This document shows positions 10,528 to 23,334 of a DNA stretch of 64,000 nt, piece by piece. The number at the start of each line of letters is the position of its first letter. Positions within the stretch are counted from its first letter, which is position 1. A model generated the notes under the pieces. The model saw only the letters and a program-made list of their open reading frames with translations. It did no database searches and was not told where the DNA came from. The translations under genes and the position numbers were made by a program. The stretch spans positions 1 to 64,000 of the forward strand of contig CAXKVV010000403.1 of the NCBI GenBank assembly GCA_964058805.1, given 5' to 3'. The DNA is from Schoenoplectus triqueter. Lineage: Eukaryota; Streptophyta; Magnoliopsida; Poales; Cyperaceae.

Positions 10528-11874
10528 ATGCCTAGGAGAAGGGATCAGAGCCCCAAGAACGACCTTCCTCCCGCAGAACAGTTAGCATACCAAAGGCATT
10601 ACTCCACCATATCCACCAAGGATGTCCAGTCCACTCCAGTTATTGATTTTGACGTGTTGGGCACCCTTGGTATCCTTGATGACTTTCATCTCCTCACTTC
10701 ACGAGTGGGATTTAGATCACAGTTTTGGTTGATTCCTACACGCTTCCGGGCTTACACTGAGATCACCCGGGAGTTCATCTCGTCGATACAGCTATACACA
10801 GATGAGCATGGGAGGGACTACATCTGGTTCCTCATGCAGGGTATGATCCGTGAGGTTTACTTGACGACGTTGAGATAGTGGTTCCATTTTGCCTCACCCA
10901 AGACTGCATACCTTGGGTACGGGCCAAATGAGGAAGACCAGGAGGAGGACCAGGAGGAGGTTGGGGATGTTGTGACCCGAGAGAGTTTCTGGCATGCCAT
11001 CACCCGTCAGCATCTCCCAGCCATTTCGCCAGACCCTCGAGTGAGTGCTATTATCCACCCAGCCTTACGCATGATCTGCAGGTCTCTGGGCTTCTCTCTC
11101 TTTGCTAGGGGGGAGTCTAACCTTCACCCCACGCACGATGAGCTCAAGCTGCTTGCTACCATGCTGCGCCCTGACCACCAGCTTGAGCGACCTCACCTGA
11201 TGTCTCTTATGGTCCATCATTGGCTCGACATCCAGAGGCACAGGAAGGCAGGTGGCGCTATCACATGCGGGTCCTTCATCACTGTCATTGCTCGCCACCT
11301 GGATATTGACCTCTCGGTGGATCATCAGTGCCCCGCCCCCGTGACTATTGGACTTTACTCACTCAGGAGTTTTGGGTGGGTTGAGATTCATAGGGGACCA
11401 CCGAGACGGATCATGTGGCTCACGGAGACGGAGGGGTCATTTCAGCTACCATTTCACTGCCCCATCGTCTTCGATGATGTCCGCACATGGCAGCTTCAGC
11501 CACAGCCCATGCCACAGCTGGCCCAGGGAGACATCCCCATGGAGGAGGCTGCCCCAGCAGATCCTTCGAGTCCTCCTCATGACGTCCCTCAGCAGCCACC
11601 ACACATGCCACCTCACGAGGTCCCGGCCGACTGGTCGTGGCCTCGGTTTTACTCTCTTTTGACAGGTATGCAGCAGGTGCAGCTGGAGACGCGTGATTCT
11701 GTGCGTCGTCTGGAGAGTGAGCAGGAGCGACAACGCCAGACCTTGCTTCGCATCGACACTCAGGTGGGGAGTATTGACACCAGGATGACGAGTCTGGAGG
11801 TAGAGTTCACCTCATGGGGACCTTACCACGCGAGAGACGACGCTAGTGCAGGGCCATCTGGCCCTTCAGACTGA
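10528..11874 (+). pseudogene. Athila third ORF (ATHILA ORF-1 / env-position protein), one internal stop
   Basis: ATG at 10528 (MPRRRDQSPKND) opens a frame interrupted by TAG at 10876-10878 and then open again to TGA at 11872, about 448 codons in all. It sits where Athila elements carry their extra 3' ORF. The N-terminal part has a basic start and a globular region with many hydrophobic blocks (FRAYTEITREFISSIQLY). Residues about 130-145 are acidic (NEEDQEEDQEEV). A Pro-rich stretch comes next (PHDVPQQPPHMPPHEVP), and a heptad-like C-terminus (RRLESEQERQRQTLLRIDTQVGSIDTRM) suggests a coiled coil. I see no signal peptide or clear membrane helix, so an envelope role is not supported. Its biochemical function is unknown. 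Confidence 0.7.
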
Positions 11875-13112
11875 TTCCCTCAGGTTGTGTTCTACTTACC
11901 CTTCTTTTACTTTTTCTTTATCTATGGTTTTGTGCACTGAGGGCAATGCATGATTCAGCTTGGGGGGGAGTAGAAACAAATCTGAGTCTTAGGAGTAGAA
12001 TAATTAAAGTAATTTAGGAGTAGTGTAATGTAAATGGTACTAATTGAGTGTTTTGCCGACCTATTTTGATTTGATGGTTTGGTTTTAACTCTATTGGAAC
12101 AAAATTTGGAGAGTTTGGATGGTATAATCGCATAGCACGCAAAGACACATATTGCATTCATGTTTTGATTTAACACTTGCATTTTCCAAAAAAAAATTGA
12201 ATAAAGGTTTCAAATTAGAGAGGTTTACCCCGACTTTTCCTTGTTCATCTGATTTATATCAGATTTTGTGACGTTTTGGTCGAGAACAACCCGTTGTCTC
12301 TATTAACCATTGAGTACTTGAAAAGGGTTTCTATTTTTGGTTGAGTCCTGTTGCAAGTAACCGCTTACCAAAGGATTTTCCACCCGCTTGAACTTGACAA
12401 ATTCAAAAACCAAAAACAACAAAAATTTTAATAAAAACAAAAACAAGTAATAAAAAACAACATCTATGTTCCAGCACATGACAAGGGAATTACTCCGCTA
12501 GCGCGAGCTATGAGTAAGTGTACCGACCGTACTACCTTGAAAAGTCTGGATATATCATAGCGTCCAAATCTTCCTAGATTGGAAATTTGGAAACTACGTT
12601 GTAAAAAAAAATTATTTTTCAAATAACAAGTACAAGCGGAAAGATAAGCCTGAGGTGGAGTAAATTCTTGCAACGTGATAATATATCTTTCTGTAGGATA
12701 AAATTGCACTTTTCTTCCTCGAGTAGAGACTCATAGGTTAATGGAAATAAACGGATGACCTCTTGTAAATTCCAACAACGTCAGGACAAGGCTGTTTACT
12801 TGCTTTGACACATTTCTAATTTGAAAACCGAATTGTATGTAGTTAGGTTTGCTTTGAAACTAAATCAAAAATGTGCTTGTGTGGTGAATAAGACCTCCAA
12901 TCGATGACCCAAATAGTTTCCAATCTTTAGTCGTTCTAGTTGAAACCAAACCAAGGAGTTAACTTGACCATTTTAGGGTTTCGTTGGCAACATTCTCAAT
13001 CGTACCTAGGACTTTAGTTTATATGGGATTTATGTCTGAATTTGAGTACGGTTTGCACCCTAGGATTTAGGTTTTTGCTTGAGGACAGGCAAGACTTTAG
13101 CTTGGGGGGATT
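11875..13112 (+). other. Athila 3' noncoding region with duplicated G-tract
   Basis: AT-rich with no credible gene. The phrase CTTGGGGGGGAG at 11959-11970, after GGGCAATGCATGATTCAG, resembles the G-tract just before the LTR at 13101-13110, as if the polypurine region were duplicated. In Athila elements an internal G-tract of this kind commonly follows the last ORF. Nothing else is recognised between 11971 and 13100. Confidence 0.6.
13104..13110 (+). other. Polypurine tract of the Athila element
   Basis: GGGGGGA, in the context AGCTTGGGGGGATT, lies two bases before the TGATGCG that opens the candidate 3' LTR. Confidence 0.7.
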
Positions 13113-14082
13113 TGATGCGTTACATTCATATGCACTTATTTGCCCCGACATGTACTCATATTCATCATAAAATCATCATTTTAGTTGCATTTAGGCTTTT
13201 TCTCTGTTTTGTTCTTGTTTACTGCTCTACTTTGATCTTATTTCAGGTATATGGAGCATATGGAGCAGTTGGGACTATCACGAGCACATCAAGAGCTCCG
13301 TTTTGAGACATTTACTTCTCTGCACCTTCTTTGCGGGCAGCAAGACTTTGCTTGCTACCCGCAAGACTTCATTACTTGCTACCCGCAAGACTTTGCTTGC
13401 TACCCGCAAGTCCAGATATGGAAACTCCAGACTTTCCTCTCGTATTTTGAGCTATTTATAGCGATTTTTTTGGAGGTTCTAGGGTTCAGCCGTCTAGATC
13501 TGACACAGGAGAAGAGGACCTGACCCTTGCTTGGTGTCTCCCTTCACGGATTTCGAGAGATATCGCGATGAGAAGACCACCTGCAAGGGCAGATTGCTGA
13601 TTTTGGGTTTTTCTGGTTCTTTTGACCATGAACTCATTCTTTTACCCTCTTTTCTTGTTGTTTGCAGCTATGTGTGAGTAGTAAAGTGTATCTTAGGGTT
13701 AGGAAACAGATTGCTTGTCATGGATGTTGATTTTAATTGATATTTGGTCGTGATTTTTATATTGGATTGATTTTATTCTCATCTTTTTCTATTGAAACTT
13801 GTTTATTGCTTGGTAAGCCCGTGGATAAGGCCAAATCCAGTGTGGTATGAGTTATCAAATGATTTGCAACTGATTAGGAACTGTCTTGGTTGATTTGAAA
13901 TTCGAAAATACCCGAGAGGGACATTTCGTGTTTAATCGAGAGGTTAAACAAACCGATAGAACGAATCCAATTAAAATTAGGTATAAGAGATTATCCTAAG
14001 GGTTTACAACTGTTAGCAAGTGTGTAATTACCAACAAATGAGAGTTGAGGTTATTAGAATAACGAACTGATAGTTAAGAACA
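13113..14082 (+). repeat. Athila 3' LTR (candidate, right edge uncertain)
   Basis: TGATGCGTTACATTC follows the polypurine tract, the usual Athila arrangement. The sequence is single-copy and AT-rich up to ...TAGTTAAGAACA, where satellite monomers begin. If that ACA is the LTR end, the LTR is 970 bp and the element inserted into the satellite. If not, the LTR is truncated by the array. Hairpin 15-mers lie at 13330 (inverted), 13351, 13375 and 13396. The 5' LTR is not in the window, so the end cannot be confirmed. Confidence 0.6.
13330..13410 (+). repeat. Hairpin mini-repeat cluster in the Athila 3' LTR
   Basis: Three copies of CTTGCTACCCGCAAG (starting 13351, 13375, 13396) lie next to one inverted, diverged copy at 13330-13344. 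The inverted copy could pair with its neighbours to form a larger stem. Confidence 0.8.
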
Positions 14083-17000
14083 TGAAAAAGGGACCCGAGG
14101 CCCTCGGTACCGTCTAAAACGAGTCCGGGCGCGTAAAACATGAAAAAGGGACCCGACGCCCTCGGTACCGCTGAAAATGAGTCCGGGCGCGCAAAACAAG
14201 AAAATGTGACACGACGCCCTCGGTACCGCCGAAAATGGGACCCGACGCCTTCGAGACCGCCGAAAACGAGTCCGGGTGCGCAAAACATGAAAACGATACC
14301 CGACGCCCTCGATACCGCCGAAAACGGGACCCGACGCCCTCGAGACCGCCGAAAACGAGTCCGGGCGCGCAAAACTTTAAAACGGGACCCGACGCCCTCG
14401 ATATCGCCGAAAACGAGTCCGGGCGCGCAAAACATGAAAACGGGATCCGACAACCTCGGTACCGCCGAAAACGAGTCCGGGCGCGCAAAACGTGAAAACG
14501 GGACCCGACGCCCTTGGTACCGCCGAAAATGATTTCGGGCGCGCAAAACATGAAAACGATACCCGACGCCCTCGAGACCGCCGAAAACGAGTCCCGGCGC
14601 GCAAAACGTGAAAACGGGACCTGACGCCCTAGGTATCGCCGAAAATGAGTTCGGGCGCGCAAAACATGAAAACGATACCCGACGCCCTCGAGACCGCCGA
14701 AAACGAGTCCGGGCGCGCAAAACATTAAAACAGGACCCAACGCCCTCGACATCGCTGAAAACGAGTACGGGCGCGCAAAACGTGAAAATGGGACCTGACG
14801 CCCTTGGTACCGCCGAAAATGAGTCCGGGCGCGCAAAACATGAAAACGGGCCCTGACGCCCTCGGTACCGCCGAAAATGAGTTAGGGCGCGCAAAACATG
14901 AAAACAATACCCGACACCCTCGATACCGCCGAAAATGAGTCCGGGACCCGACGCGCTCGGTACCGCCGAAAATAAGTCCGGGCGCGCAAAACGTGAAAAC
15001 AGGACCCGACGCCCTCAGTACCGCCAAAAACAAGTCCGAGCGCGCAAAACAAGAAAACGAGACTCGACGCCCTCGTTACCGCCAAAAACGAGTCCGGGAG
15101 CACAAAACATGAAAACGAGACCCGACGCCCTCGGTACCGCCGAAAACGAGTTCGGGCGCGCAAAACATGAAAACGGGACCCGACGCCCACGGTACTGCCG
15201 AACATGAGTTCGGGCGCGCAAAACATGAAAACGGGACCCGGCAACCTCGGTACCGCCGAAAACGAGTCCGGGCGCGCAAAACATGAAAACAGGACCCGAC
15301 GCCATCGGTATCGCCGAAAAAGAGTCCGGGCGCGCAAAACATGAAAACGGGACCCGACGCCCTCGGTACCGCCGAAAATAAGTTCGGGCGCGCAAAACAT
15401 TAAAACGATACCCGACGCCCTCGGTACCGTTGAAAACGAGTCCGGACGCGCAAAACTTGAAAACGGGACCCGACGCCCACGGTACCGTCTAAAACTTGTC
15501 CGGAACCCGACGAGCTCGGTACCGCCGAAAATGTGTTCGGGCGCGCAAAACATGAAAACGATACCCGGCGCCCTCCAGACCGTCGAAAACGAGTCCGAGC
15601 GCGCAAAACATTAAAATGGGACCCGACGCCCTCGATATCGCCGAAAAAGAGTCCGGGTGCGCTAAACATGAAAACGGGACCCGACGCCCTCGTTACCGCC
15701 AAAAATGAGTCCGGGAGCGCAAAACATGAAAACAAGATCCGACGCCCTCGGTACCGCCGAAAACCAGTCCGGGCGCGCAAAACATGAAAACGGGACCCGA
15801 CGCCCTCGGTACCTCCGAAAACTAGTCCACGTGCGCAAAACATGAAAACGGGACCCGACGCCCTCGGTACCGCCGAAAATGAGTTCGGGCGCGAAAAACA
15901 TGAAAACGATACCCGACGCCCTCGGTACCGCCGAAAATGAGTTCGGGCGCGCAAAACATGAAAACGATACCTGATGCCCTGGATACCACCGAAAACGGGA
16001 CCCGACGCCCTCGAGACCGCCGAAAACGAGTCCGGGAGGCAAAACATGAAAACGAGACCCGACGCCCTCGGTACCGCCGAAAACGAGTCCGGGCGCGCAA
16101 AACATGAAAACGGGACCCGACGCCCTCGGTACCTTCGAAAAATAGTCAACGCGCGCAAAACATGAAAACGGGACCCGACTTCCTAGGTACCGCCGAAAAT
16201 GAGTCCGGGACCCGATGCCCTCGGTACCGCCGAAAACGAACCCGGGCGCGCAAAACATGAAAACGGGACCCGACGCCGTCGATACCACCGAAAAGGAGTT
16301 CGGGCACGCAAAACATGAGAACGATACCCGACGCCCTCGAGACCGCCGAAAACGAGTCCGGGCGCGCAAAACATTAAAACGAGACCCGACGCCCTCGGTA
16401 CCGCCGAAAATGAGTTCGGGCGCGCAAAACATGAAAATGATACCCGACGCCCTCGATACCGCCGGAAATGAGTCCGGGACCCGACGAGCTCGGTACCGCC
16501 GAAAATGAGTCCGGGTGCGCAAAACATGTAAACGGGACCCGACGCCCTCGTTACCGTCGAAAACGAGTCCTGGCGCGCAAAACATGAAAACGATACCCGA
16601 CGCCCTTGAGACCGTCGAAAACGAGTCCGGGCGCACAAAACATGAAAACAGGACCCGACGCCATCGGTATCGCCGAAAAAGAGTCCGGGCGCGCAAAACA
16701 TGAAAACGGGACCCGACGCCCTCGGTACCGCCGAAAATAAGTTCGGGCGCGCAAAGAATTAAAATGATACCCGACGCCCTCGGTACCGTTGAAAACGAGT
16801 CCGGACGTGCAAAACTTGAAAACGGGACCCGAGGCCCTCGGTACCGTCTAAAACTTGTCCGGAACCCGACGAGCTCGGTACCGCCGAAAATGAGTTCGGG
16901 CGCGCAAAACGTGAAAACGATACCCGGCGCCCTCGAGATCGCCGAAAACGAGTCCGAGCGCGCAAAACATTAAAACGGGACCCGACGCCCTCGATATCGC

Positions 17001-17239
17001 CGAAAAAGAGTCCGGGCGCGCAAAACGTGAAATAGGACTCAACGCCCTCGTTACCGCCGAAAACGAGTCCTGGTGCGCAAAACATGAAAACGGGACCCGA
17101 CGCCCTCGTTACCGCCAAAAACTAGTCCGGGAGCGCAAAACATGAAAACGAGACACGACGCCCTCGGTACCGCCGAAAACCAGTCCGGGCGCGCAAAACA
17201 TGAAAACGGGACCCGATGCCCTCGGTACCTCCGAAAACT

Positions 17240-20200
17240 AGTCCACGTGCGCAAAACATGAAAACGGGACCCGACGCCCTCGGTACCGCCGAAAATGAGT
17301 TCGGGCGCGAAAAACATGAAAACGATACCCGACGCCCTCGGTACAGCCGAAAATGAGTTCGGGCGCGCAAAACATGAAATCAATACCCGACGCCCTCGAT
17401 ACCGCCGAAAATGAGTCCGGGACCCGACGAGCTCGGTACCGCCGAAAAAGAGTCCGGGTGCGCAAAACATGTAAACGGGACCCGACGCCCTCGTTACCGT
17501 CGAAAACGAGTCCGGGAGCGCAAAACATGAAAATGAGACCCGACGCCCTCGGTACCGCCGAAAACGAGTCTGGCCGCGCAAAACATGAAAACGGGACCCG
17601 ACGCCCTCGGTACCGCCGAAAATGAGTTCGTGCGCGCAAAACATGAAAACAATACCCGACGCCCTCGATACCGCCGAAAACGGGACCCGACGCCATCGAG
17701 ACCGCCGAAAACGAGTCCGGGCGCACAAAACATGAAAACAGGACCCGACACCCTCAGTATCGCCGAAAATGAGTCCGGGCGCGCAAAACATGAAAACGGG
17801 ACCCGACGCCCTCGGTACCGCCGAAAATGAGTTCGGGCGCGCAAAACATTAAAACGATACCCGACGCCCTCGGTACTGTCTAAAACGAGTCCGGAACCCG
17901 ACGAGCTCGGTACCGCCGAAAAAGAGTTCGGGCGATCAAAACGTGAAAACGATACCCGACGCCCTCGAGACCGCCGAAAACGAGTCCGTGCTCGTAAAAC
18001 ATTAAAATGTGACCCGACGCCCTCGATATCGCCGAAAACGAGTCCGGGCGCGCAAAACGAGAAAACAGGACTCGACGCCCTCGGTATCGTCGAAAACGAG
18101 TCCGAGTACGTAAAACATGAAAACGAGACCCGACGCCCTCGGTACCGCCGAAAACCAGTCCGGGCGCGCAAAACATGAAAACGGGACCCGACGCCCTCGG
18201 TACCTCCGAAAACGAGTCCACGCGCGCAAAACATGAAAACGATACCCGACGCCCTCGGTACCGTCGAAAACGAGTCCGGGCGCGCAAAACTTGAAAACGG
18301 GACCCGACGCCCTCGGTACCGTCGAAAACGAGTCCGGGCGCTCAAAACTTGAAAACGGGACCGCCCTCGGTTCTGTCTAAAACGAGTCCGGGAGCGCAAA
18401 ACATGAAAAAGGGACCCGACGCCTTGGGTACCGCCGAAAATGAGTCCGGGCGCGCAAAACAAGAAAATGTGACACGACGCCCTCGGTACTGTCGAAAACA
18501 GGACCCGACGTCTTCGAGACCGCCGAAAACGAGTCCGGGCGCGTAAAACATGAAAACGGGACCCGACAACCTCGGTACCGTCGAAAACGAGTCCGGGCGC
18601 GCAAAACGTGAAACGGGACTCGACGCCCTCGGTACCGTCGAAAACGGGACCGGGCGCACAAAACATGAAAACAGGACTCGACGCCATCGGTATCGCCGAA
18701 AAAGAGTCCGGGCGCGCAAAACATGAAAACGGGACCCGACGCCCTCGGTACCGCCGAAAATAAGTTCGGGCGCACAAAACTTTAAAACGATACCCGACGC
18801 CCTCGGTACCGTTGAAAACAAGTCCGGACGCGCAAAACTTCAAAACGGGACCCGAGGCCCTCGGTATCGTCTAAAACTTGTCCGGAACCCGACGAGCTCC
18901 GTACCGCCGAAAATTAGTTCGGGCGCGCAAAACGTGAAAACGATACCCGACGCCCTCGAGACCGCCGAAAACGAGTCCAAGCGCGCAAAACATTAAAACG
19001 GGACCCGACGCCCTCGATATCGCCGAAAAAGAGTCCGGGCGCGCAAAACGTGAAAACAGGACTCAACGCCCACGGTACCGCCGAAAACTAGTCCTGGTGC
19101 GCAAAACATGAAAACAGGACCCGACGCCCTCGTTACCGCCAAAAACGAGTCCGGGAGCGCAAAACATGAAAACGAGACCCGACGCCCTCGGTACCGCCGA
19201 AAACCAGTCCAGGCGCGCAAAACAAGAAAATGGGACCCGACGCCCTCGGTACCTCCGAAAACTAGTCCACGTGCGCAAAACATGAAAATGGGACCCGACG
19301 CCCTCGGTACCGCCGAAAATGAGTTCGGGCGCGAAAAACATGAAAACGATACCCGACGCCCTCGGTACAGCCGAAAATGAGTTCGGGCGCGCAAAACATG
19401 AAATCAATACCCGACGCCCTCGATACCGCCGAAAATGAGTCCGGGACCCGACGAGCTCGGTACCGCCGAAAAAGAGTCCGGGTGCGCAAAACATGTAAAC
19501 GGGACCCGACGCCCTCGTTACCGTCGAAAACGAGTCCGGGAGCGCAAAACATGAAAATGAGACCCGACGCCCTCGGTACCGCCGAAAACGAGTCTGGCCG
19601 CGCAAAACATGAAAACGGGACCCGACGCCCTCGGTACCGCCGAAAATGAGTTCGTGCGCGCAAAACATGAAAACAATACCCGACGCCCTCGATACCGCCG
19701 AAAACGGGACCCGACGCCATCGAGACCGCCGAAAACGAGTCCGGGCGCACAAAACATGAAAACAGGACCCGACACCCTCAGTATCGCCGAAAATGAGTCC
19801 GGGCGCGCAAAACATGAAAACGGGACCCGACGCCCTCGGTACCGCCGAAAATGAGTTCGGGCGCGCAAAACATTAAAACGATACCCGACGCCCTCGGTAC
19901 TGTCTAAAACGAGTCCGGAACCCGACGAGCTCGGTACCGCCGAAAAAGAGTTCGGGCGATCAAAACGTGAAAACGATACCCGACGCCCTCGAGACCGCCG
20001 AAAACGAGTCCGTGCTCGTAAAACATTAAAATGTGACCCGACGCCCTCGATATCGCCGAAAACGAGTCCGGGCGCGCAAAACGAGAAAACAGGACTCGAC
20101 GCCCTCGGTATCGTCGAAAACGAGTCCGAGTACGTAAAACATGAAAACGAGACCCGACGCCCTCGGTACCGCCGAAAACCAGTCCGGGCGCGCAAAACAT

Positions 20201-21287
20201 GAAAACGGGACCCGACGCCCTCGGTACCTCCGAAAACGAGTCCACGCGCGCAAAACATGAAAACGATACCCGACGCCCTCGGTACCGTCGAAAACGAGTC
20301 CGGGCGCGCAAAACTTGAAAACGGGACCCGACGCCCTCGGTACCGTCGAAAACGAGTCCGGGCGCTCAAAACTTGAAAACGGGACCGCCCTCGGTTCTGT
20401 CTAAAACGAGTCCGGGAGCGCAAAACATGAAAAAGGGACCCGACGCCTTGGGTACCGCCGAAAATGAGTCCGGGCGCGCAAAACAAGAAAATGTGACACG
20501 ACGCCCTCGGTACTGTCGAAAACAGGACCCGACGTCTTCGAGACCGCCGAAAACGAGTCCGGGCGCGTAAAACATGAAAACGGGACCCGACAACCTCGGT
20601 ACCGTCGAAAACGAGTCCGGGCGCGCAAAACGTGAAACGGGACTCGACGCCCTCGGTACCGTCGAAAACGGGACCGGGCGCACAAAACATGAAAACAGGA
20701 CTCGACGCCATCGGTATCGCCGAAACAGAGTCCGGGCGCGCAAAACATGAAAACGGGACCCGACGCCCTCGGTACCGCCGAAAATAAGTTCGGGCGCACA
20801 AAACTTTAAAACGATACCCGACGCCCTCGGTACCGTTGAAAACAAGTCCGGACGCGCAAAACTTCAAAACGGGACCCGAGGCCCTCGGTATCGTCTAAAA
20901 CTTGTCCGGAACCCGACGAGCTCCGTACCGCCGAAAATTAGTTCGGGCGCGCAAAACGTGAAAACGATACCCGACGCCCTCGAGACCGCCGAAAACGAGT
21001 CCAAGCGCGCAAAACATTAAAACGGGACCCGACGCCCTCGATATCGCCGAAAAAGAGTCCGGGCGCGCAAAACGTGAAAACAGGACTCAACGCCCACGGT
21101 ACCGCCGAAAACTAGTCCTGGTGCGCAAAACATGAAAACAGGACCCGACGCCCTCGTTACCGCCAAAAACGAGTCCGGGAGCGCAAAACATGAAAACGAG
21201 ACCCGACGCCCTCGGTACCGCCGAAAACCAGTCCAGGCGCGCAAAACAAGAAAATGGGACCCGACGCCCTCGGTACCTCCGAAAACT
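17240..21287. repeat. 2024-bp higher-order duplication of the satellite, two tandem copies
   Basis: Sequence from about 17240 recurs at an offset of exactly 2024 bp (about 19264) with only a few differences; for example 18349 and 20373 begin the same unusual run with the shortened GGGACCGCCCTCGG. The match to a third copy continues to about 21400 and then departs. Rare variants shared at the same offset (ACTAGTCCACGTGCGC, GCGATCAAAACG, CGTGCTCGTAAAAC) show this is block duplication and not chance similarity of monomers. Left and right limits are approximate. Confidence 0.88.
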
Positions 21288-23334
21288 AGTCCACGTGCGC
21301 AAAACATGAAAATGGGACCCGACGCCCTCGGTACCGCCGAAAATGAGTTCGGGCGCGAAAAACATGAAAACGATACCCGACGCCCTCGGTACCGCCGAAA
21401 ATGAGTTCGGGCGCGCAAAACATGAAAACGATACCTGACGCCCTGGAAACCACCGAAAACGGGACCCGACGCCCTCGAGACCGCCGAAAACGAGTCCGGA
21501 AGGCAAAACATGAAAACGAGACCCGACACCCTCGGTACCGCCGAAAACGAGTCCGGGCGCGCAAAACATGAAAACGGGACCCGACGCCCTCGGTACCTTC
21601 GAAAAATGGTCTACGCGCGCAAAACAAGAAAACGGGACCCGACTTCCTAGGTACCGCCGAAAATGAGTCCGGGACCCGACGCCCTCGGTACCGCCGAAAA
21701 CGAACCCGGGCGCGCAAAACATGAAAACGGGACCCGACGCCCTCGAGACCACCGAAAACGAGTCCGGGCGCGCAAAACATTAAAACGGGACACGACGCCC
21801 TCGGTACCGCCGAAAATGAGTTCGGGCGCGCAAAACATGAAAACGATACCCGACGCACTCGATACCGCCGAAAACGTGACCCGACGCCCTCGAGACCGCC
21901 GAAAACGAGTCCGGGCGCGCAAAACATTAAAAAGGGACCCGACGCCCTGGGTACCGCCGAAAATGAGTCCGTGCGCGCAAAACAAGAAAATGTGACACGA
22001 CGCCCTCGATACCGTCGAAAACGAGACCCGACGTCTTTGAGACCGCCGAAAACGAGTCCGGGCGCGCAAAACATGAAAACGAGACCCGACAACCTCGGTA
22101 CCACCGAAAACGAGTCCGGGCGCGCAAAACGCGAAAACGGGACTCGACGCCCTCGGTACCGTCGAAAACGGGACCCGACCTCTTCGAGACCGCCGAAAAC
22201 GAGTCAGGGCGCGCTAAACATGAAAACGGGACCCGACGCCCTCGTTACCGTCGAAAACGAGTCCGGGAGCGCAAAAAATGAAAACGAGACCCGACGCCCT
22301 CGGTACCGCCGAAAACGGGACCCGACGTCCTCGAGACCGCCGAAAACGAGTCCGGGCGCACAAAACATGAAAACAGGACCCGACGCCCTTGGTATCGCCG
22401 AAAACGATTCCAGGCGCGCAAAACATGAAAACGGGACCCGACGCCCTCGGTATCGCCGAAAATGAGTTCGGGCGCAAAACATGAAAACGATACCCGACGC
22501 CCTCGGTACCGTCGAAAACGAGTTCGGGCGCAAAACATGAAAACGGGACCCGACGCCCTCGGTACCGCCGAAAATGAGTTCGGGCGCGCAAAACATGAAT
22601 ACGATACCCGACGCCCTCGGTACCGCCGAAAATGAGTTCGGGCGCGCAAAACATGAAAACGATACCCGACGCCCTCGATATTGCCGAAAATGATTCCGGG
22701 ACCCGACGAGCTCGGTACCGCCGAAAACAAGTCCGAGCGCGCAAAACGTGAAAGCGGGACCCGACTCCCTCGGTACCGCCGAAAATGAGTCCGAGTGCGC
22801 AAAACATGAAAACGGGACCCGACGCCCTCGCTACCGCCAAAAACGAGTCCGGGAGCGCAAAACATGAAAACGAGACCCGACGCCCTCGGTACCGCCGAAA
22901 ATGAGTTCGTGCGCGCAAAACATGAAAACGGGACCCGACGCCCTCGGTACCTCCGAAAAAATAGTCTACGCGCGCAAAACATGAAAACGGGACCCGACTT
23001 CCTCGGTACCGCCGAAAATGAGTCCGGGACCCGATACCCTCGGTACCGCCGAAAAAGAGTCCGGGCGCGCAAAACATAAAAACGGGACCCGATGCCCTCG
23101 GTACCGCCGAAAATGAGTTCGGGCGCGCAAAACATGAAAACGATACCCGACGCCCAAGATTCCGCCGAAAACGGGACTCGACGCCCTTGGTACCGCCGAA
23201 AATGAGTTCGGGCGCGCAAAATATGAAAACGATACCCAACGCCCTCGATACCGCTGAAAATGAGTCCGGGACCCGACGAGCTCGGTACCGCCGAAAACGA
23301 GTCCGGGCGCGCAAAACGTGAAAATGGGACCCGA

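Larger units (their letters stand above)
1..14082 (+). mobile_element. Athila-type Ty3/gypsy element, 5' end outside window, split by a CRM insertion
   Basis: The parts follow Athila order on one strand: gag C-terminus and protease (1-1211), RT and RNase H (6925-8227), integrase (8228-9724), a spacer, a third ORF (10528-11874), a 3' noncoding region with two G-tracts, and a candidate 3' LTR from 13113. The RT frame resumes exactly after the CRM element, so the two pol pieces were one ORF before that insertion. The element is dead even without it: it has a frameshift near 8220 and in-frame stops at 8270, 9425 and 10876. The 5' LTR and most of gag lie left of the window. Lineage is assigned from the protease, the RT and the post-pol spacer motif; the boundary with the satellite is inferred. 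Confidence 0.85.

Noticed and set aside
10528..11874. Envelope glycoprotein for the Athila third ORF
   Set aside because: No signal peptide, no membrane anchor and no Cys-rich ectodomain are visible.
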